In this document: positions 20,972 through 33,134 of the stretch, piece by piece | Layout: every line of letters starts with the position of its first letter | How positions within the stretch are numbered: position 1 is the first letter of the stretch | DNA from: Scedosporium boydii | Lineage: Eukaryota; Ascomycota; Sordariomycetes; Microascales; Microascaceae | Length of the DNA stretch: 64,000 nucleotides | Assembly (NCBI GenBank): GCA_002221725.1 | Contig: NJFT01000101.1 | Span: 62,001 to 126,000 of the forward strand | Reading direction: 5' to 3' | The notes under the pieces: model-generated | Seen by the model: only the letters and a program-made list of their open reading frames with translations | Told to the model about the DNA's origin: nothing | Database searches by the model: none | Translations under genes and position numbers: made by a program

Positions 20972-23404
20972 ATGATGGAGTCGTTCTCGACGAATGGAAG
21001 GACCCATACCCTGGGGCCCAGGATTCCCATGACTCCTGAGCCTCTCAAGGCGGTCAGGTCTCCTTCCTCCGTCTGGACCATGGATATTCCTTCTCGAATA
21101 GTGGGACGATCGGAATCGACCTGTACCTCGGAAAATGCCAATATGTGCGAGAAGCCTGTTGGCTCGCAGTCGCTTACTCTGCCCATCGTCCTTGGTATTG
21201 TGTAAGTAACGACCGAGGCTCTGTTTGCACAAAAATAGTCCACTAATCCCCAACTAGCATTCCTATCGTTGGCATCACTATCGTCATAATCTTCCTTCAT
21301 CGCAGGAATGTCGCCAAATTCAAGAAGGAGGAGCAGGATGACCCCAATAAAGAGTTGGACTTTGGCTTTGGCGATAAGAAGCAAAGCTTGCGTAGGAGCC
21401 TCTTCGGTATTGGAGATAAAAATCCCAACCACAAGCATCAGCTCTCCATGGATATGAACATGTCGACTCCGTATTTGCTTCCCCCTCAACTGCAAACCTC
21501 CCGAGAGTCTTTGCATTCGCTTGCCCGCTCGATCCAGAATTCGGAGGATCCTTACCGCCCCGTTGCGCAGTATGCCGGCAGCGAGGTTGGGTCGTTGCGA
21601 TCTGTTCATCGTGGCCCCGGAGGCGAATTGGCTTCTATTTATAGCGCCTCTACCCGATCCGGTGGTACGCGGGATTTCGCTCCCCAACGTCAGAATTCGC
21701 TCCCGCGCCCGCCACCTCCCACGGCGGATCCTTTCCAGCGTCAAGCAATGCCGGGCTCGGACGATGGAATGTCCCCAACTTCGCTCTCATCCCCTGATCC
21801 TTTCAAGCCGGCGTATGGTTCTGCCCTCTCTCGAAAGCCTTCGGTTCCCTACCCCGACGAGAAATTGCCCATCGATGAGCCGAACAAGGCTGAAATGCCC
21901 GATCCTGAGAAGTCTGCTGTAGTGTCGCCTACCCTGCCGAAGATTGATCTTGGTTTCCCCTTGCAAGGAAGCCAGAGCCCTCCTGCCGGCTCTTTTGTCA
22001 CGCCCATGTCCGCCACCATCGAAACTGTTGATCCGCACTCGAACTCGCACGATTCGTTCCCCCATGCCAACATGAATGAGAGGCAAGATTTAGGCGACTC
22101 CCATGCTAACGTTGGCATCGCCCACTCGTCACCTCCCCCACAGCTAGCAACCCCGTATAACCCGTCTCCGCAAGTACATACAACACCCGCCTACGACGAC
22201 AGCCAAGCATACAGCGCCTACAATCCCAGCCAGGACAATCACCAAGACGGATATGCAGACTACGACTATGACGAACCACGCGGTCGCACCGCTCATCGAG
22301 ACATGGATGATGCCCAGCGCGGAAGCCAATTTTTGACCGCTCCCAATATGGAGAACAAGAGACTCTCTGTCGGCTTCCGCCCGCTCCCTCCGGATGACAT
22401 TATGGACACCGAGGATCCCGAATATCGCGCCAATCGAATTCGTTCCTTCTACAAGGAATACTTCGATGACGGCAGCTCTGCTAATCGGCCGCCTGTGCCT
22501 GATCTCCCCGCCCAGATCCCCGAGCGACGAGTGGGTACTCCCAACCAGCAACCTCGTCAAGCTCAGCCCAATGAGTACTACGAGGATTATGATGGTGCCT
22601 ATCTCGAAAACACATTCTTCGACCCGGGAACGAATTCGTTCGTCATGCCATATGCGCAGCCTGTGCATCGCCGTGCGATGACGCCTCCTCCTCGAGCTCC
22701 CCGTCATCGTGGTCCTCCACCAAGAGCTGTCCACGGCTCCATTGGCGGCATGAGCATGCAGGGTGGCCGACCTCCCTTCCGCCCCGGTTCTGCCACCTCC
22801 AGCCGCTACGGTCCTCGACCTGGATCGTCTGCATCCGCGCGCCTTCCCAAGGGCAAGCCAATGCCTCCTCCAACCGTGCTCACCACTCTCCCCAACCCCG
22901 CTAAGTTGGGAGATGACACTTTTGCCCTCCTAAATGCCACAGATTTCGCGCCCCCTGATAATTTCAAAGACCATGTCGCAGGGCGCTCTCAAAGCCCGGC
23001 TCCTGAGCGGCGTCCCTACCAGCTGAATGTCCCGATTCACTCCCCTCTAGCTAGCTCTCATGACGACTTAGCCGTCATTCCAAGCCCGTAAGCTACCACC
23101 CCCTCTTCCTCTTATCCTGAAAGCGTTGACTAACACGATGATACGTAGGCACCTCTTGCGAAAGTCGGGAACCTTCACCGGCCTGGACTTCGCCCCTCCG
23201 CGACGATTCAAGGAGAGTGGTGACGCCATGAGTGACGCGGGTAGTATTAGGAGCTACCGAAGCAACAGAAGCGGCATCTCTGCCGCCAACAATTACGCGA
23301 TCCGAAACGGAGCAGGTCGAGTAAGCCGGTTACCGGGTGACACAGTGTTTACCCAAGCACAGTTGGCAGACCAGCTCAAACCCTCGTGGACTATGCGCCC
23401 TTAA
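20972..23404 (+). CDS. Conserved single-pass membrane protein, disordered cytosolic tail
   Basis: Three exons, 20972-21201, 21258-23087 and 23149-23404, giving 771 aa. The donors are GTAAGT and GTAAGC; intron 2 has the branch TGACTAAC. The start is the first ATG of the tandem MM at 20972. There is no signal peptide. One transmembrane helix (residues about 68-90, LPIVLGIVIPIVGITIVIIFL) is split by intron 1 and followed by basic HRRN, which suggests a cytosolic C-terminus. The tail is Pro/Ser/Tyr-rich and low-complexity. The extreme C-terminus is ordered-looking (FTGLDFAPPRRF...VSRLPGDTVFTQAQLADQLKPSW), and from memory it resembles uncharacterised Pezizomycotina proteins. No enzymatic motif is seen. 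A plasma-membrane or cell-periphery organising role is possible but unproven. Confidence 0.8.
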
Positions 23405-26400
23405 CGAAACACCACTCGCTTTCGATTTTCCTACAGTCAACCATGCATTCGCTCCTGGAACCCCAGTTCAAGCATCGATGCCTTGGGACGTGCGACCCGC
23501 GACCCGCAACCCCGATGTCTTGGAATGTTGAACCACCGGAATGCCAGGTGCTCCGGGTGTTGCTGAACAATACACTACAGGGAATGAACTTTTCTTTTGC
23601 GCATCAGCGTTTATTTTATGACCTCTCGCTGCCTCGAGAGCAGTAATGTCTTTTGTTTATTACATAAATATTCTGGCGCGTTCTGCATTTTTGGGGGTGT
23701 TTCATGTCGCCTTCTTTTCTTTGCGGCTCTGCTGTACTATTACAGTCATGACAAGTCAATTGGGAACGCATCGGTTTGCATATAAATATGTTTTGCTATA
23801 CACGCACGCACACAAACAAGCACGAGAACACAAATGTATATGCACTCATGTATATGGATATATATATATATATCAACGTATATATATGTATTCAAGACAA
23901 GTGTCGAATTCGTTGTGGAGGAGGAGTCAATGGTGCGAGGAAGATGGAGAAGCAGTATCCGTCTGCTAGTTGGACGCGATTTTTTTTTTTTTTACATATA
24001 CATTTGAGAGGGCATCAATTAGATTTGGGAAATGGGTTTCTAGTTCGGAAGAAGACAGAAGAAGAAAAACTCCGTAGATGGAGGCCAAAACATACTATTC
24101 TATATGCTCCTTGTGGCCGAAAGTTGCCGATTCTATGAAGACGTGTGATCGAAACTCAGCGATGTGATTCCTGGCTTGAGAGCTATCAATCTTAAGGGAG
24201 CATGTACGATGCATCACACCCCCTCAGCCCAGCCATCTCAAACTAGGCTATATTTGAAGGCCGGTGTCTAGATCTGGAAGGTTGATACTGCTGTCCTAAA
24301 CGCAGTGTAGACGGAGTGGCCACAGACAGAGCGGAGCGTAGGGCTTAACCTCTCTCTCGGCAGGACTGGATCGGACATATTCAAGAGAATTCGGGGAGAT
24401 AAGGCGGCTTGTGGGAGTTGTCTTACGGACTCTGGAAAATGTAATGGTCGGCAACAGACAGCTAAGGCCATCTGCACTCAATGAAGGTGCATTCCACGGC
24501 AAACAAACATCGGAGATACAGAAACATTGACTTTGACTGGTCAAGCCATCCATTTCAAACGTCAAGCGCGCAACAAGACAAACCAAGTTCCCCCATTTAC
24601 GGGGACGTATCCACAGGCCTTCCTGAGGATGGGTTGGTGGAGCTGGAGATCTAAACGAGGAGGATCGCTTGCAAGGACTAATAGACGGGGCACGATGGGA
24701 TCTTCAGATGTTCGGTTTGAAGGTTAAAGTGACCGCGATGCGATCCAATTGGTTATTGGTAGTTTTTGGCCTGTTGAGACTGTGTGATCGCCTTGGCCAA
24801 GTTTAACTTGAGAGTGCAGTCCCTGTTCAATTCGGTACTACGAAGTAAACTAGTGGCAAGCTGAGGCACGGTGGTATTGTCAGACATTAGAAAACACGAG
24901 ATCGAGGGATGTTGGTTGTAGCGAGCTTCAGAGCATATGGCTAGCGTTTGAGGCTACTGCCGTCTACTGCATGCACGCTGGGTTGGTAGCCCAGATACGA
25001 GGACGGAGGCGAATCTGTCGGTTTTTGCTGATTAGGTGTTGTCTTCTCGACGTAGGCATGGTAATTACCGGTTTTCTACGAAGCTCGATGCGCCGCCGGT
25101 GATAGTAGGGATGGGATTATCAATGGGCTCAGACTGATCTGCTGTGATCCACGGCAAGATCAGATGGGTTCGGCCAATTGTTGAGATGGACATCTTTTGG
25201 CAGAACAGGATCGACGGCACGATCCGGAGAAGCGAAGTCCTATGGAACTTGAGAGTTTCGTGTTGGAACTAGCCAGCCTTCAATAGCTTCGAGGCTATTG
25301 GTATTATCGGGTTGATGTCGACGACCTCAATGTTGATTTGGTTGATGAATGCTAACACCTCAGACATCGATCATTGATGTCGTCTGGATTGAGGCAGCAA
25401 GCAGGCGGATAAGAGAACAAGTGCCTTTTCCGTCCGCTCACGGGATTGATGCGGAAATTACGGATCAGCAAGTCCCGATTAAGCAGGTGGGCAAAAACGC
25501 ACACAAAGGTACTTCAATGTACTACGAAGGAATGGGCGAAGGAATCATTGATGACTCGCCTGGCTGACCAGTGGTAGACCGAATAAGCCCTGCCAAATGC
25601 CCACGAATATCCAAGGACCAAGCGTAGAATTATGAAGACAGAAATTCTGGTTAAATTTGCAAATAATGCACCACTATTTTGGCGACCACAAGCCTTTTCT
25701 GTAAATGGAGCGCATCTCCCACTCTCACCTATCAAAAGCAATTCTCGCGACGCCGTTTTGGCAACAGCGTCGAGGACTTGACGGAGCGTTGCTGGAGGCT
25801 TGTGTTCGTGCAGTGTACCTGCAGCTCGCAGCTCGCAGCACGCAGCACAGGCTCAGGTGGCACACGAGCCTCGGAAGGTGGATCGCGGTGGGCTCGGTGC
25901 AATTTTGGGGGCTGATGTTCGCTGGAGATATGACCTCAGGATTGGTGGCTCTTTTGCAGAGAAAGGGGGAAGAGGAAAAAAAATTCCCCAAATTAGCACA
26001 TTCCACCGCCTGCATCGGATTCAGGGCGGAGGTCTGTGGGTTGACTTATCTGGCTTGAGCGGTGTCGTGTGGCGTAAGACGCGCCAACGCGTCAGGACGC
26101 AGCACGGGGCTCTTCTTGGTCGCCAGGGGAGCAAACGTCTCAGACATTTGATTCTTCGTGGGGCGACGATGACAGTATCTTCGACACCAGCAAGTACCAG
26201 GTGAAGACTGGCGTTGGAGAGCAGGAGAAACAAAACAAGATAGTGGGTGTTTGGCTGCGCCCAAGGTGGAGGAAAGAAGGCATCAAAGTACGAGATTCGC
26301 AACAAATAGTGCGTTAACTTTCGTTTACCGAGGTGTTGGGCGACCCTGGGTTTTAGAATTTCCTAGTTTCTCCAGAGACAGATTTAAGTAAACCAGGGCA

Positions 26401-29212
26401 AGAATAGCTTTCGGATCTAAGGGTCCGGAGACCCTAACGTTTGGGCTCATCCTTTAGTTCAGGAACAGAAACAAATGATGGCTGTACTGTAGGCCGGTAC
26501 ACTACGGTGTACCTCAACACAAGTACGAAGTACCCCTTCACAGTCGGTAAACTATCGGGATTTTAAGATTAAATATCACGACCAGCTGTGCTCCCCGACT
26601 TCCCACTTCGCCTTGCCCGAACTACCTGAAGCCAGCCATCCTTGACAGGCTCCCTGGCAGGACAAAAGCTTATTCTCCTCGACGACTGAAGAACACTGAA
26701 CGTACCACGGCACATCCCACCCTCCTTGGCGGTATGTCAAATGAGAGTGGGCTAGAAGCTCTGATAACTTGGTGCCATATAACGCCAGATTGCCACTGAT
26801 GGATCGATCGGTACTTGGCACTTGGTCGATTGATACCGGGTGCTTGTACCTCAGGAAATGGTTACGCTCACGGTCACGAGAGGATCATTGCAGACAACGA
26901 TGCCAACGATGGAGAAGAGGCCAGTGAATGTACTTGTACACTACTCATAAATATGAGAGTGGCACCAAGACACCAAGACTTAACGGGAAGCAGTCGCAAT
27001 ATATCATATTGATCAATGATCTGCCTTCTTGCGGGGGCCGGTTCGAATTGGGAAACCCCACAATACACATGATACTTCAAAGTGCAACCTGACTCTGGCT
27101 TAAAGTATTATGCTATGTTACGGAGAGACTACGAATACGCTGTCTGGTTCCTGTATTTCGTACTTTGGCAGCTGTTCTTGCCCAGGAGCGTAGATTCTGC
27201 TCCCCATAAGCCACTGATTCCAGCTTTTTTCCCAAGTGGAAATGGTAGTTCGTCGTGCGAGCACGATTGTGACTTTTGGAGCTACTTCGTCCTTTCAGTA
27301 AACTACTAAGAGGCCCGATCCTCGCCATCCTTCATCGCGAATGGTGCGCCTGGCTGCCGTCGATTACTCTCCGATCCAGACTCCGTTCCCGCACGGCCAA
27401 TCCTGGCAGGCGGAGGGATCCTGTCTCCTCTGACCGTTGAATGCTCGTGCCCATCAGAACAGTCAATCCCGCCGAGGTCTTGCTATTGGCCTCACTTCCT
27501 TGTACGATGACGACCGCCAGCTCCAGCGGACCCTTTACTTGATGCGATCATATTACACTTCACATATCGAATACTGTAACCGTATATGCGGCAGCATTCC
27601 ATCCATGATTCGCCATTAATCCGTAAATAACTGCGAATGACGGCGGTCCCAGACGAGCAACTTCCCAGTACGAAAGTACAAGTACCGCTACAGATAGAAA
27701 AAACAGAGGTAGTATCGATGCATCGACGAACAGAGTACAATTATAGTGTAACCGTACGAAGTAGGGCACCATCGGTACTTGTTTTGTCTTACTAGTTGAG
27801 TGGTGTTCCAAAGTACCCAGGCCCACCGCCCCCCATCTTGGTACTGAGGTACCATCCCAACTTCGTACTTCGTACCTCGTATCCCCAGGCTACTGGACCA
27901 AAAGTGCGACTGTAGCGTCCAGTACCCGCTCCACCGCCCACACAACACCAAAACGCTACTGGTCCCAAGGCCCGCACTTCCTTCCTCACGTCTCCCGTTG
28001 TCTTCGTTCTTTCCTACTTCGTAAATTTGATATTACCCGTCCTTCCCATGTTCCCTTCAATGGTTCCTTCCTTCTAGACACATCACATTCCCTTTAACCC
28101 CTCAAAACGGGGTTTCCGTCGTTCTTTTGCATTTCTCTCTTTTTCCTTCTTTCCCTCCCTTCGTTTACTTCCTTTTAGCTCGTCGTGAGCGGCTTCGAAA
28201 ATCGCCTCCGCCAACCTTCACAATTAGTGTCCGACAGACCGAGCGACCGACAGGAGCGTGCTAAGCCCCTGGTTTATTTTTATCCTCGTGTTGTTGGTCA
28301 GGAGAAGCCTATACCGAAACAGGCGCGACCTCTTCGGCCAAACCTTACGACCCTGATACAACAAGCCCAGCTGCAACTCCCTCACAGTCACAGCCACCTT
28401 CGAATCATTTGCATCCGCTCGCTTGATTTCTTACTCGACCGACAAAGCCGGCAATACAGTCCACTCTTTTCTTCTGCGTAAGAAAAAAACCGTCGTGCAT
28501 CCCGAACCACTCGCTCTTCACTCGCTCCGTGGTGCCACCCATACAGTCGCTTTTTCTTTTCGGTCCCCCGCTCTCTTCCCTCTCTCGAGTCTAGCGCAAC
28601 CCGCAGGAGACCTAGTTCCCTTCCTGCCCATCCGAGTCTCCAACATCACCATCCAATCTTTTACTGTCGAGAACTATCACCTGCGTCGACTCTTTTGAAC
28701 GACGAGTTCAGAACCCTGCATCTGGCCGGCAAGTTGGGCCAGCTCTGTGTTACAGATCGACTATTCAGCTGAAGGTATGTCTTGTTTTTACTAACACTTG
28801 AACGTTTTTGTTGTCCCTTACATCGTCGACATGGGCGCCGAAACATGACGAGGAGGCGCATGGGTGGCTTCTGGTGGTTTTCTCTTGCCTCGTCCTTTTT
28901 GTTCTTCTCCACGAGTCGGCGCTTGCGACCTGATCTGAAGTTGCTGTTGTCGTGGAAGAAAAACAATGGACTCCCAGTACTGTCGTTTGTTTACTGCTCC
29001 CGTTTGAGCTTTCCTCATCTTCATCCTGATGTCGGTCGCAATTGAACCCGGGCTCTACATCTGCGTCTCAGTCGCTCTTTTCTTTTCGTAGCGCTGTGCG
29101 CGAACTTCTTTTTATTTCTTTTTTCTTGTCTTTATCTTCGTCCTTTGCTAATATGCCTCTTTTGCCCAGCCAGCACCCGTGGCCTCGGTTCCAAAGGTTC
29201 CAAAACACTACC
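23405..29212. other. 5.8-kb gene-poor interval
   Basis: No gene is supported over this stretch. It contains (CA/GC)n-like and (TA)n microsatellites (23800-23895), a 13-T run near 23980, and a concentration of the TACGAAGTA word between 24838 and 28020. From about 28130 to 28650 the plus strand is strongly pyrimidine-rich, the leader of the next gene. A GTATGT donor at 28775 followed by TACTAAC, with a TTTTCGTAG acceptor near 29090, suggests a leader intron. Confidence 0.4.
23800..23895. repeat. Dinucleotide microsatellites
   Basis: A run of alternating CA/CG (cacgcacgcacacaaac) is followed within 40 bp by (TA)n tracts (atatatatatatat and gtatatatatg). It lies in the 3' flank of the upstream gene. 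Confidence 0.7.
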
Positions 29213-30490
29213 ATGGCCGACGCTTCCAGTATGAAATCCCCATCCCCAATGTATCGTGATGCCAGTATTTGCAGTCAGGACGAAGACACAGGCCTGCGTT
29301 TTCGCGTCGCCCCTGATTTTACTTGAACCTTGCTAAGTTGTGACCTTTTAGGTCCCGTCGTCCCTCCGGCGACTGATAATACACCTGCACCCAGTCCTTC
29401 CGCCTCAGAATCTCCAAATCCTCCTCCTCAAACCTCTCAAAGCACTCCTCCCGAACCGACGAAAGAGCCCGAGCCGACTCCGACGTCTAACACCCCAGCC
29501 CCGCCACCGGAGTCTACACCGCCGCCGAACAACAGCCCTACAACAACACCTCCGGCTCCCAGTGAATCAGTTCCGCCAACCAACGAAGATAAGACGAGTG
29601 TAATCGTTACCATTGTTACCAGATCCGGAACGGGAACTCTCCCTGGTACTTCGTCTACCCCCACCTCTAGTGATGGCGCGCAACCAGCTGGCTCAAAGGG
29701 TGGAAGTGGTGGTCTTAGCAACAGTGGGAAAATTGCCATCGCTGTAGTCGTGCCTGTAGTGGCCGTTGCTCTCTTCCTTGTCGCGGCTATATGGTTCTGG
29801 AAACGCAGGAAGGCGAGGAAGGACGCTGAGGAGGAGAGACGCAAGGAGGTCGAGGATTACGCCTACAACCCGAACGCCGACCCTACCATCCCAGCCGTCG
29901 GTCTCGTTTCCGACGGTCCTTACGAGATGAGGGAGGACACCACCTCGGGATACCGTGGCTGGGGATCAACAGCAACTCCAGGCTCAAATGGCCCCAAGGC
30001 CCCAACTACTCTTTCAGGTGGTGGTGGTAGTGGTGGTGGATACACAGGTGTGGCCTACTCCGATGCCACCTCGCCGCCCTATGCTCATGTTTCTGACACC
30101 CGCTCAGGAGAACCCCTCGTGGATGGAAACCCCGCACGCGACGGTTCCTACTCTCCCGAAGGCGAGATCCTTGGTGCCATGGGTCCCTCAGCCGCCGCCA
30201 ACAGGGGCGGTGACATTCACCGCGGACCGTCGAACGCTTCGTCATCGTATAGTGCCGGTGCCCGTTCCGATGGTTCCGTCGACAACACCATGGGAGGGGC
30301 CTACCCGAACCAGTACTACGACCAATACGGCGGCGGCAATCCTTATGCGAACGATATGTATGCTGGACAGCGACCTGCTGATGCCCCCGTGCAGCCCGTT
30401 ATCCGCGATAACCCAGCTCGACGAAACACGCGCATCGAGAGCCCCTCCCACTACCCTCAGCAGAGCGCTGGCATTTCTCAAAACTTCTAG
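29213..30490 (+). CDS. Ser/Pro/Thr-rich single-pass membrane protein
   Basis: Two exons, 29213-29228 (only 16 bp, MADAS) and 29352-30490, giving 384 aa. The intron is GTATGA...TTTTAG and restores the frame as S|PVVPPATDN. Residues 6-130 are a Pro/Ser/Thr-rich, glycosylation-prone segment. A Gly/Ser linker, one transmembrane helix (about 133-155, IAIAVVVPVVAVALFLVAAI) and a basic KRRKARK stop-transfer follow. The rest is a Gly/Tyr/Asn-rich cytosolic tail. The layout resembles fungal wall-stress sensors of the Mid2/WSC type, but there is no WSC cysteine domain and no clear signal peptide, so sensor identity is only a possibility. The tiny first exon is the least certain part. Confidence 0.72.
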
Positions 30491-31301
30491 ACAACGGCCA
30501 GCTGCTCTTCAATAATCTGATGCGAGGGGGAAAGCAATCATGTCCCGCTCGTCGTGTGCGCATGTTTACGCCATAATGATACCCAGTTATTTCTCTTTTT
30601 CCTCACCATTCGTCTCTCTTTACGAAACGAATTCTATATTTCCACTTTTGGGGATTGATAAACGTGATGAATCCTTTTTCGTCGTTCCATCGGGGCGTTT
30701 TGGGTGGTCACCTTTACTCACATCTACAAAAGAAAATCCTTGAGGTCTCTTAGCTTCGTGTCTTTTACTATTTTCACCAACTGTCCATACGCCTATATTT
30801 GTTTGTAATCTTGCCATTTCACCAAGTTGGTTCTCATTTTCGAGGAGCGGCGGCCAGTATCATAGCTGGGCGCTTGTCTTACCTCTTCCGGCCCCCCCAT
30901 CTCACTTGTTGAGTCCTCTTTTCCTTTTTTTTTTTTTTTTCTTCTTTTCTTTGTCAAGTTAACTTGCTGTCTCTTTGGTTCAGAAGAGACTATGTAGCTA
31001 GTTGACCGGACAACATTTGATACATGGAAACTAATGAGAGGGGATGTATATATGGATGGTATGAAGAAAAATACAGAGAAGATGAACACGGCTGTTTAAG
31101 GCTCATGAGAGCTGCAAAAAAGAATGGTTTGGAGGAGAAATGGGTGCGTGGCTGTTATGAGTAGCAGAAGGAGCATTGTGTAGTTTTAAAGATGAGTTAG
31201 AGCCTTCTCATGTCTGAATATTCGAGGGTTTATCTAATCTATCCGAGGAGTGATAAATTGGATTCTTGCCCCTTATCTATGTCTTGAATTTAAAGACTCA
31301 C
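30491..31301. other. Convergent 3' region with long T tract
   Basis: This lies between the membrane-protein gene (+) and the esterase gene (-). A T-rich tract at about 30921-30955 (17 consecutive T after TTCC) is the only marked feature. No gene is seen. Confidence 0.4.
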
Positions 31302-33134
31302 TCACTCCCTCTCGCCAAACCCCTGACTCAACGCAGTCCTATCCCACCAAAACCCAATCTGCTCAATCTCCCTCTCCGACAAGCTCCTCACCTCGCACGG
31401 CACGCCCTTCCTCCCAACCCTGCCCCTCTCCCCAGCAACCTTCTCATCATTCCCCTTCCCAAACACCATAATCTCGCCCACATTCCTCTTCTCCTTCCCG
31501 TCCTGCCCCTCTCCCGCCCAAGGCGACGTGAAAGCCGGCCAACCTTCCAGAACGCCATCACCGCCGCCCGCCACAAAGTCCGCGAAGAACCCATGCATGC
31601 GCCGCGAGACGTCGACGAGCCCCGCGTGAGGTTCTAGTTCCTTTAGGGAATGGGTGACGAAGGGTGTTTCGTCGGTGTGGTTCGCCGTTGCGAGGGGGGG
31701 CGAGGAGGCGGCGAATTCGTAGACGTAGACGGGGGAAGAGGGGGAAGAGGTGGAGAGTTGGTGGGCTGTGTAGAGGACCGGGGCGATGTATGCGTAGTGG
31801 GCGTAGGCGGCCTCGAGTCTCCTCCAGTGGGGTCCTAGGACTGGAGAAGGTGGCGGGGCGGCGTAGTGGTGCTGCGTTGTGAGTGTCTCGTCTGAAGTGG
31901 AGGAGGGAGGAGGAGGGGCGGGGTACAGCTCCTCGAGGCGGTCGAGATCCGCCTCCGTGAGACCCGGGATGAGGGTCGTGAAGAACGCGCGGAACTCCTC
32001 GCTAGAATGGCAAGGCGACACAAACGCCGTCCCCTCGTGCGTACAGAAACCCGTGATGACGGGGATGCGCACGCCCGCTCCCTTCCTCCAGAGCTCGAGT
32101 GGTCTGTCGGGGATGAAGGCCGAGTTGTCAATGACGGGCTGGAACGGCCAACGCACGGAAGATTCGTACTTTTGCCACGTCTTGGAAGCGGCGGCGGTTA
32201 GTTTCTCTAAGGGCAGTGAGCGCAGGGCCGCTAGGGGTTTGGGTTCTTCGGGGGATAGGCCGAGGGCTGAGAGGAAGTCTTGGAGCTGAGTCTTCTGACG
32301 CGGGTGGGAGGGGTACCAGATTGCGCGGGAGGTGGGGGCGCCGGATTCGAGGATTGCTTTGTGGAAAGGGGCTGTTTGGGGGGTGTAGCTGAGGATGTGA
32401 TGCCCGACCTTGTTGATGTGAGTCTTTTGCACTCTATCAAAAGGGGCCAACGAACACGACGGGAAGAAGGGAAGAGAGCGAGATGAATAGACAATACTCA
32501 CCGAGTGCCCACCAGCACTTATCCCCATCAAAGTAACATTCCCCCCATCCCCCCCAAAAGCCCCAATATTCTCCCTCACCCACTCCATCGCAACCCTCTG
32601 ATCCCCCAACCCAAGATTCAACCCCTCCTTGCCCCCCTCCCCCTCCCCATCCTCCACGGCCAGGAACCCCAACACCCCCAACCGATAGTTAAAACTCACA
32701 ACCACAACATCCCTCTCCGCAAACGCCACAAACGAAGCGAGGTCCCTGTCCCCGCCGAACCCCATGTTAAACGCGCCCCCGTGGATGTACACCATGACCG
32801 GCAAAAGAACACCGCCGCCCTCCGGAAGAGCCGGCCGAGTCACGTTGACGCTGAGGCAGTCCTCGCTGCTGGGAAGAGGCTCCGCCGTGGCGTCCGTGAA
32901 GGGCGAGATGGGCCCTAGCTCGACGGCCGCGATCGCATCTCCGTCCTTGGTGGATCCGGCGAGGTCGAGGGGTTGCGCGGGCCGGAAGCGGTTCGCTCCT
33001 GCTGTGGATTGCGCGTAGGGGATGCCGAGAAAAACTTCGACGGCTTTGGGTTGATACCTCGTTGCTGGGATGTGTCGACCTATGTAAGTCCCCTGGCGGA
33101 GTCTCACCTGTGGAGAGGAATTGGTTGAGGACAT
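31302..33134 (-). CDS. Type B carboxylesterase (alpha/beta hydrolase)
   Basis: Two exons, 33134-32502 and 32408-31302, giving 579 aa. The 93-bp GTGAGT...CAAG intron lies directly after the nucleophile elbow (GISAGGHS|VGHHIL). It is stop-free and a multiple of three, so retaining it would add 31 residues and break the fold. Family features: FLGIPYAQ near the start, EDCLSVNV, the oxyanion-hole YIHGGAFNMG, FNYRLGVLGFL, LGDQRVAMEWV, nucleophile Ser about 206, and a plausible acid in THEGTAF. The catalytic His is probably in FVTHSLKEL. No signal peptide is seen, so it is likely intracellular. It hydrolyses carboxylic esters; the substrate is unknown, and no secondary-metabolism genes lie beside it. 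Confidence 0.9.
   Translation of the reverse strand: MSSTNSSPQVRLRQGTYIGRHIPATRYQPKAVEVFLGIPYAQSTAGANRFRPAQPLDLAGSTKDGDAIAAVELGPISPFTDATAEPLPSSEDCLSVNVTRPALPEGGGVLLPVMVYIHGGAFNMGFGGDRDLASFVAFAERDVVVVSFNYRLGVLGFLAVEDGEGEGGKEGLNLGLGDQRVAMEWVRENIGAFGGDGGNVTLMGISAGGHSVSIVYSSRSLPFFPSCSLAPFDRVQKTHINKVGHHILSYTPQTAPFHKAILESGAPTSRAIWYPSHPRQKTQLQDFLSALGLSPEEPKPLAALRSLPLEKLTAAASKTWQKYESSVRWPFQPVIDNSAFIPDRPLELWRKGAGVRIPVITGFCTHEGTAFVSPCHSSEEFRAFFTTLIPGLTEADLDRLEELYPAPPPPSSTSDETLTTQHHYAAPPPSPVLGPHWRRLEAAYAHYAYIAPVLYTAHQLSTSSPSSPVYVYEFAASSPPLATANHTDETPFVTHSLKELEPHAGLVDVSRRMHGFFADFVAGGGDGVLEGWPAFTSPWAGEGQDGKEKRNVGEIMVFGKGNDEKVAGERGRVGRKGVPCEVRSLSEREIEQIGFWWDRTALSQGFGERE

Noticed and set aside
25705..26305. 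Overlapping ORFs on both strands around 25.7-26.3 kb
   Set aside because: All start with non-ATG codons or overlap one another in several frames; they contain GCAGCTCGCAG-type simple sequence and no domain.
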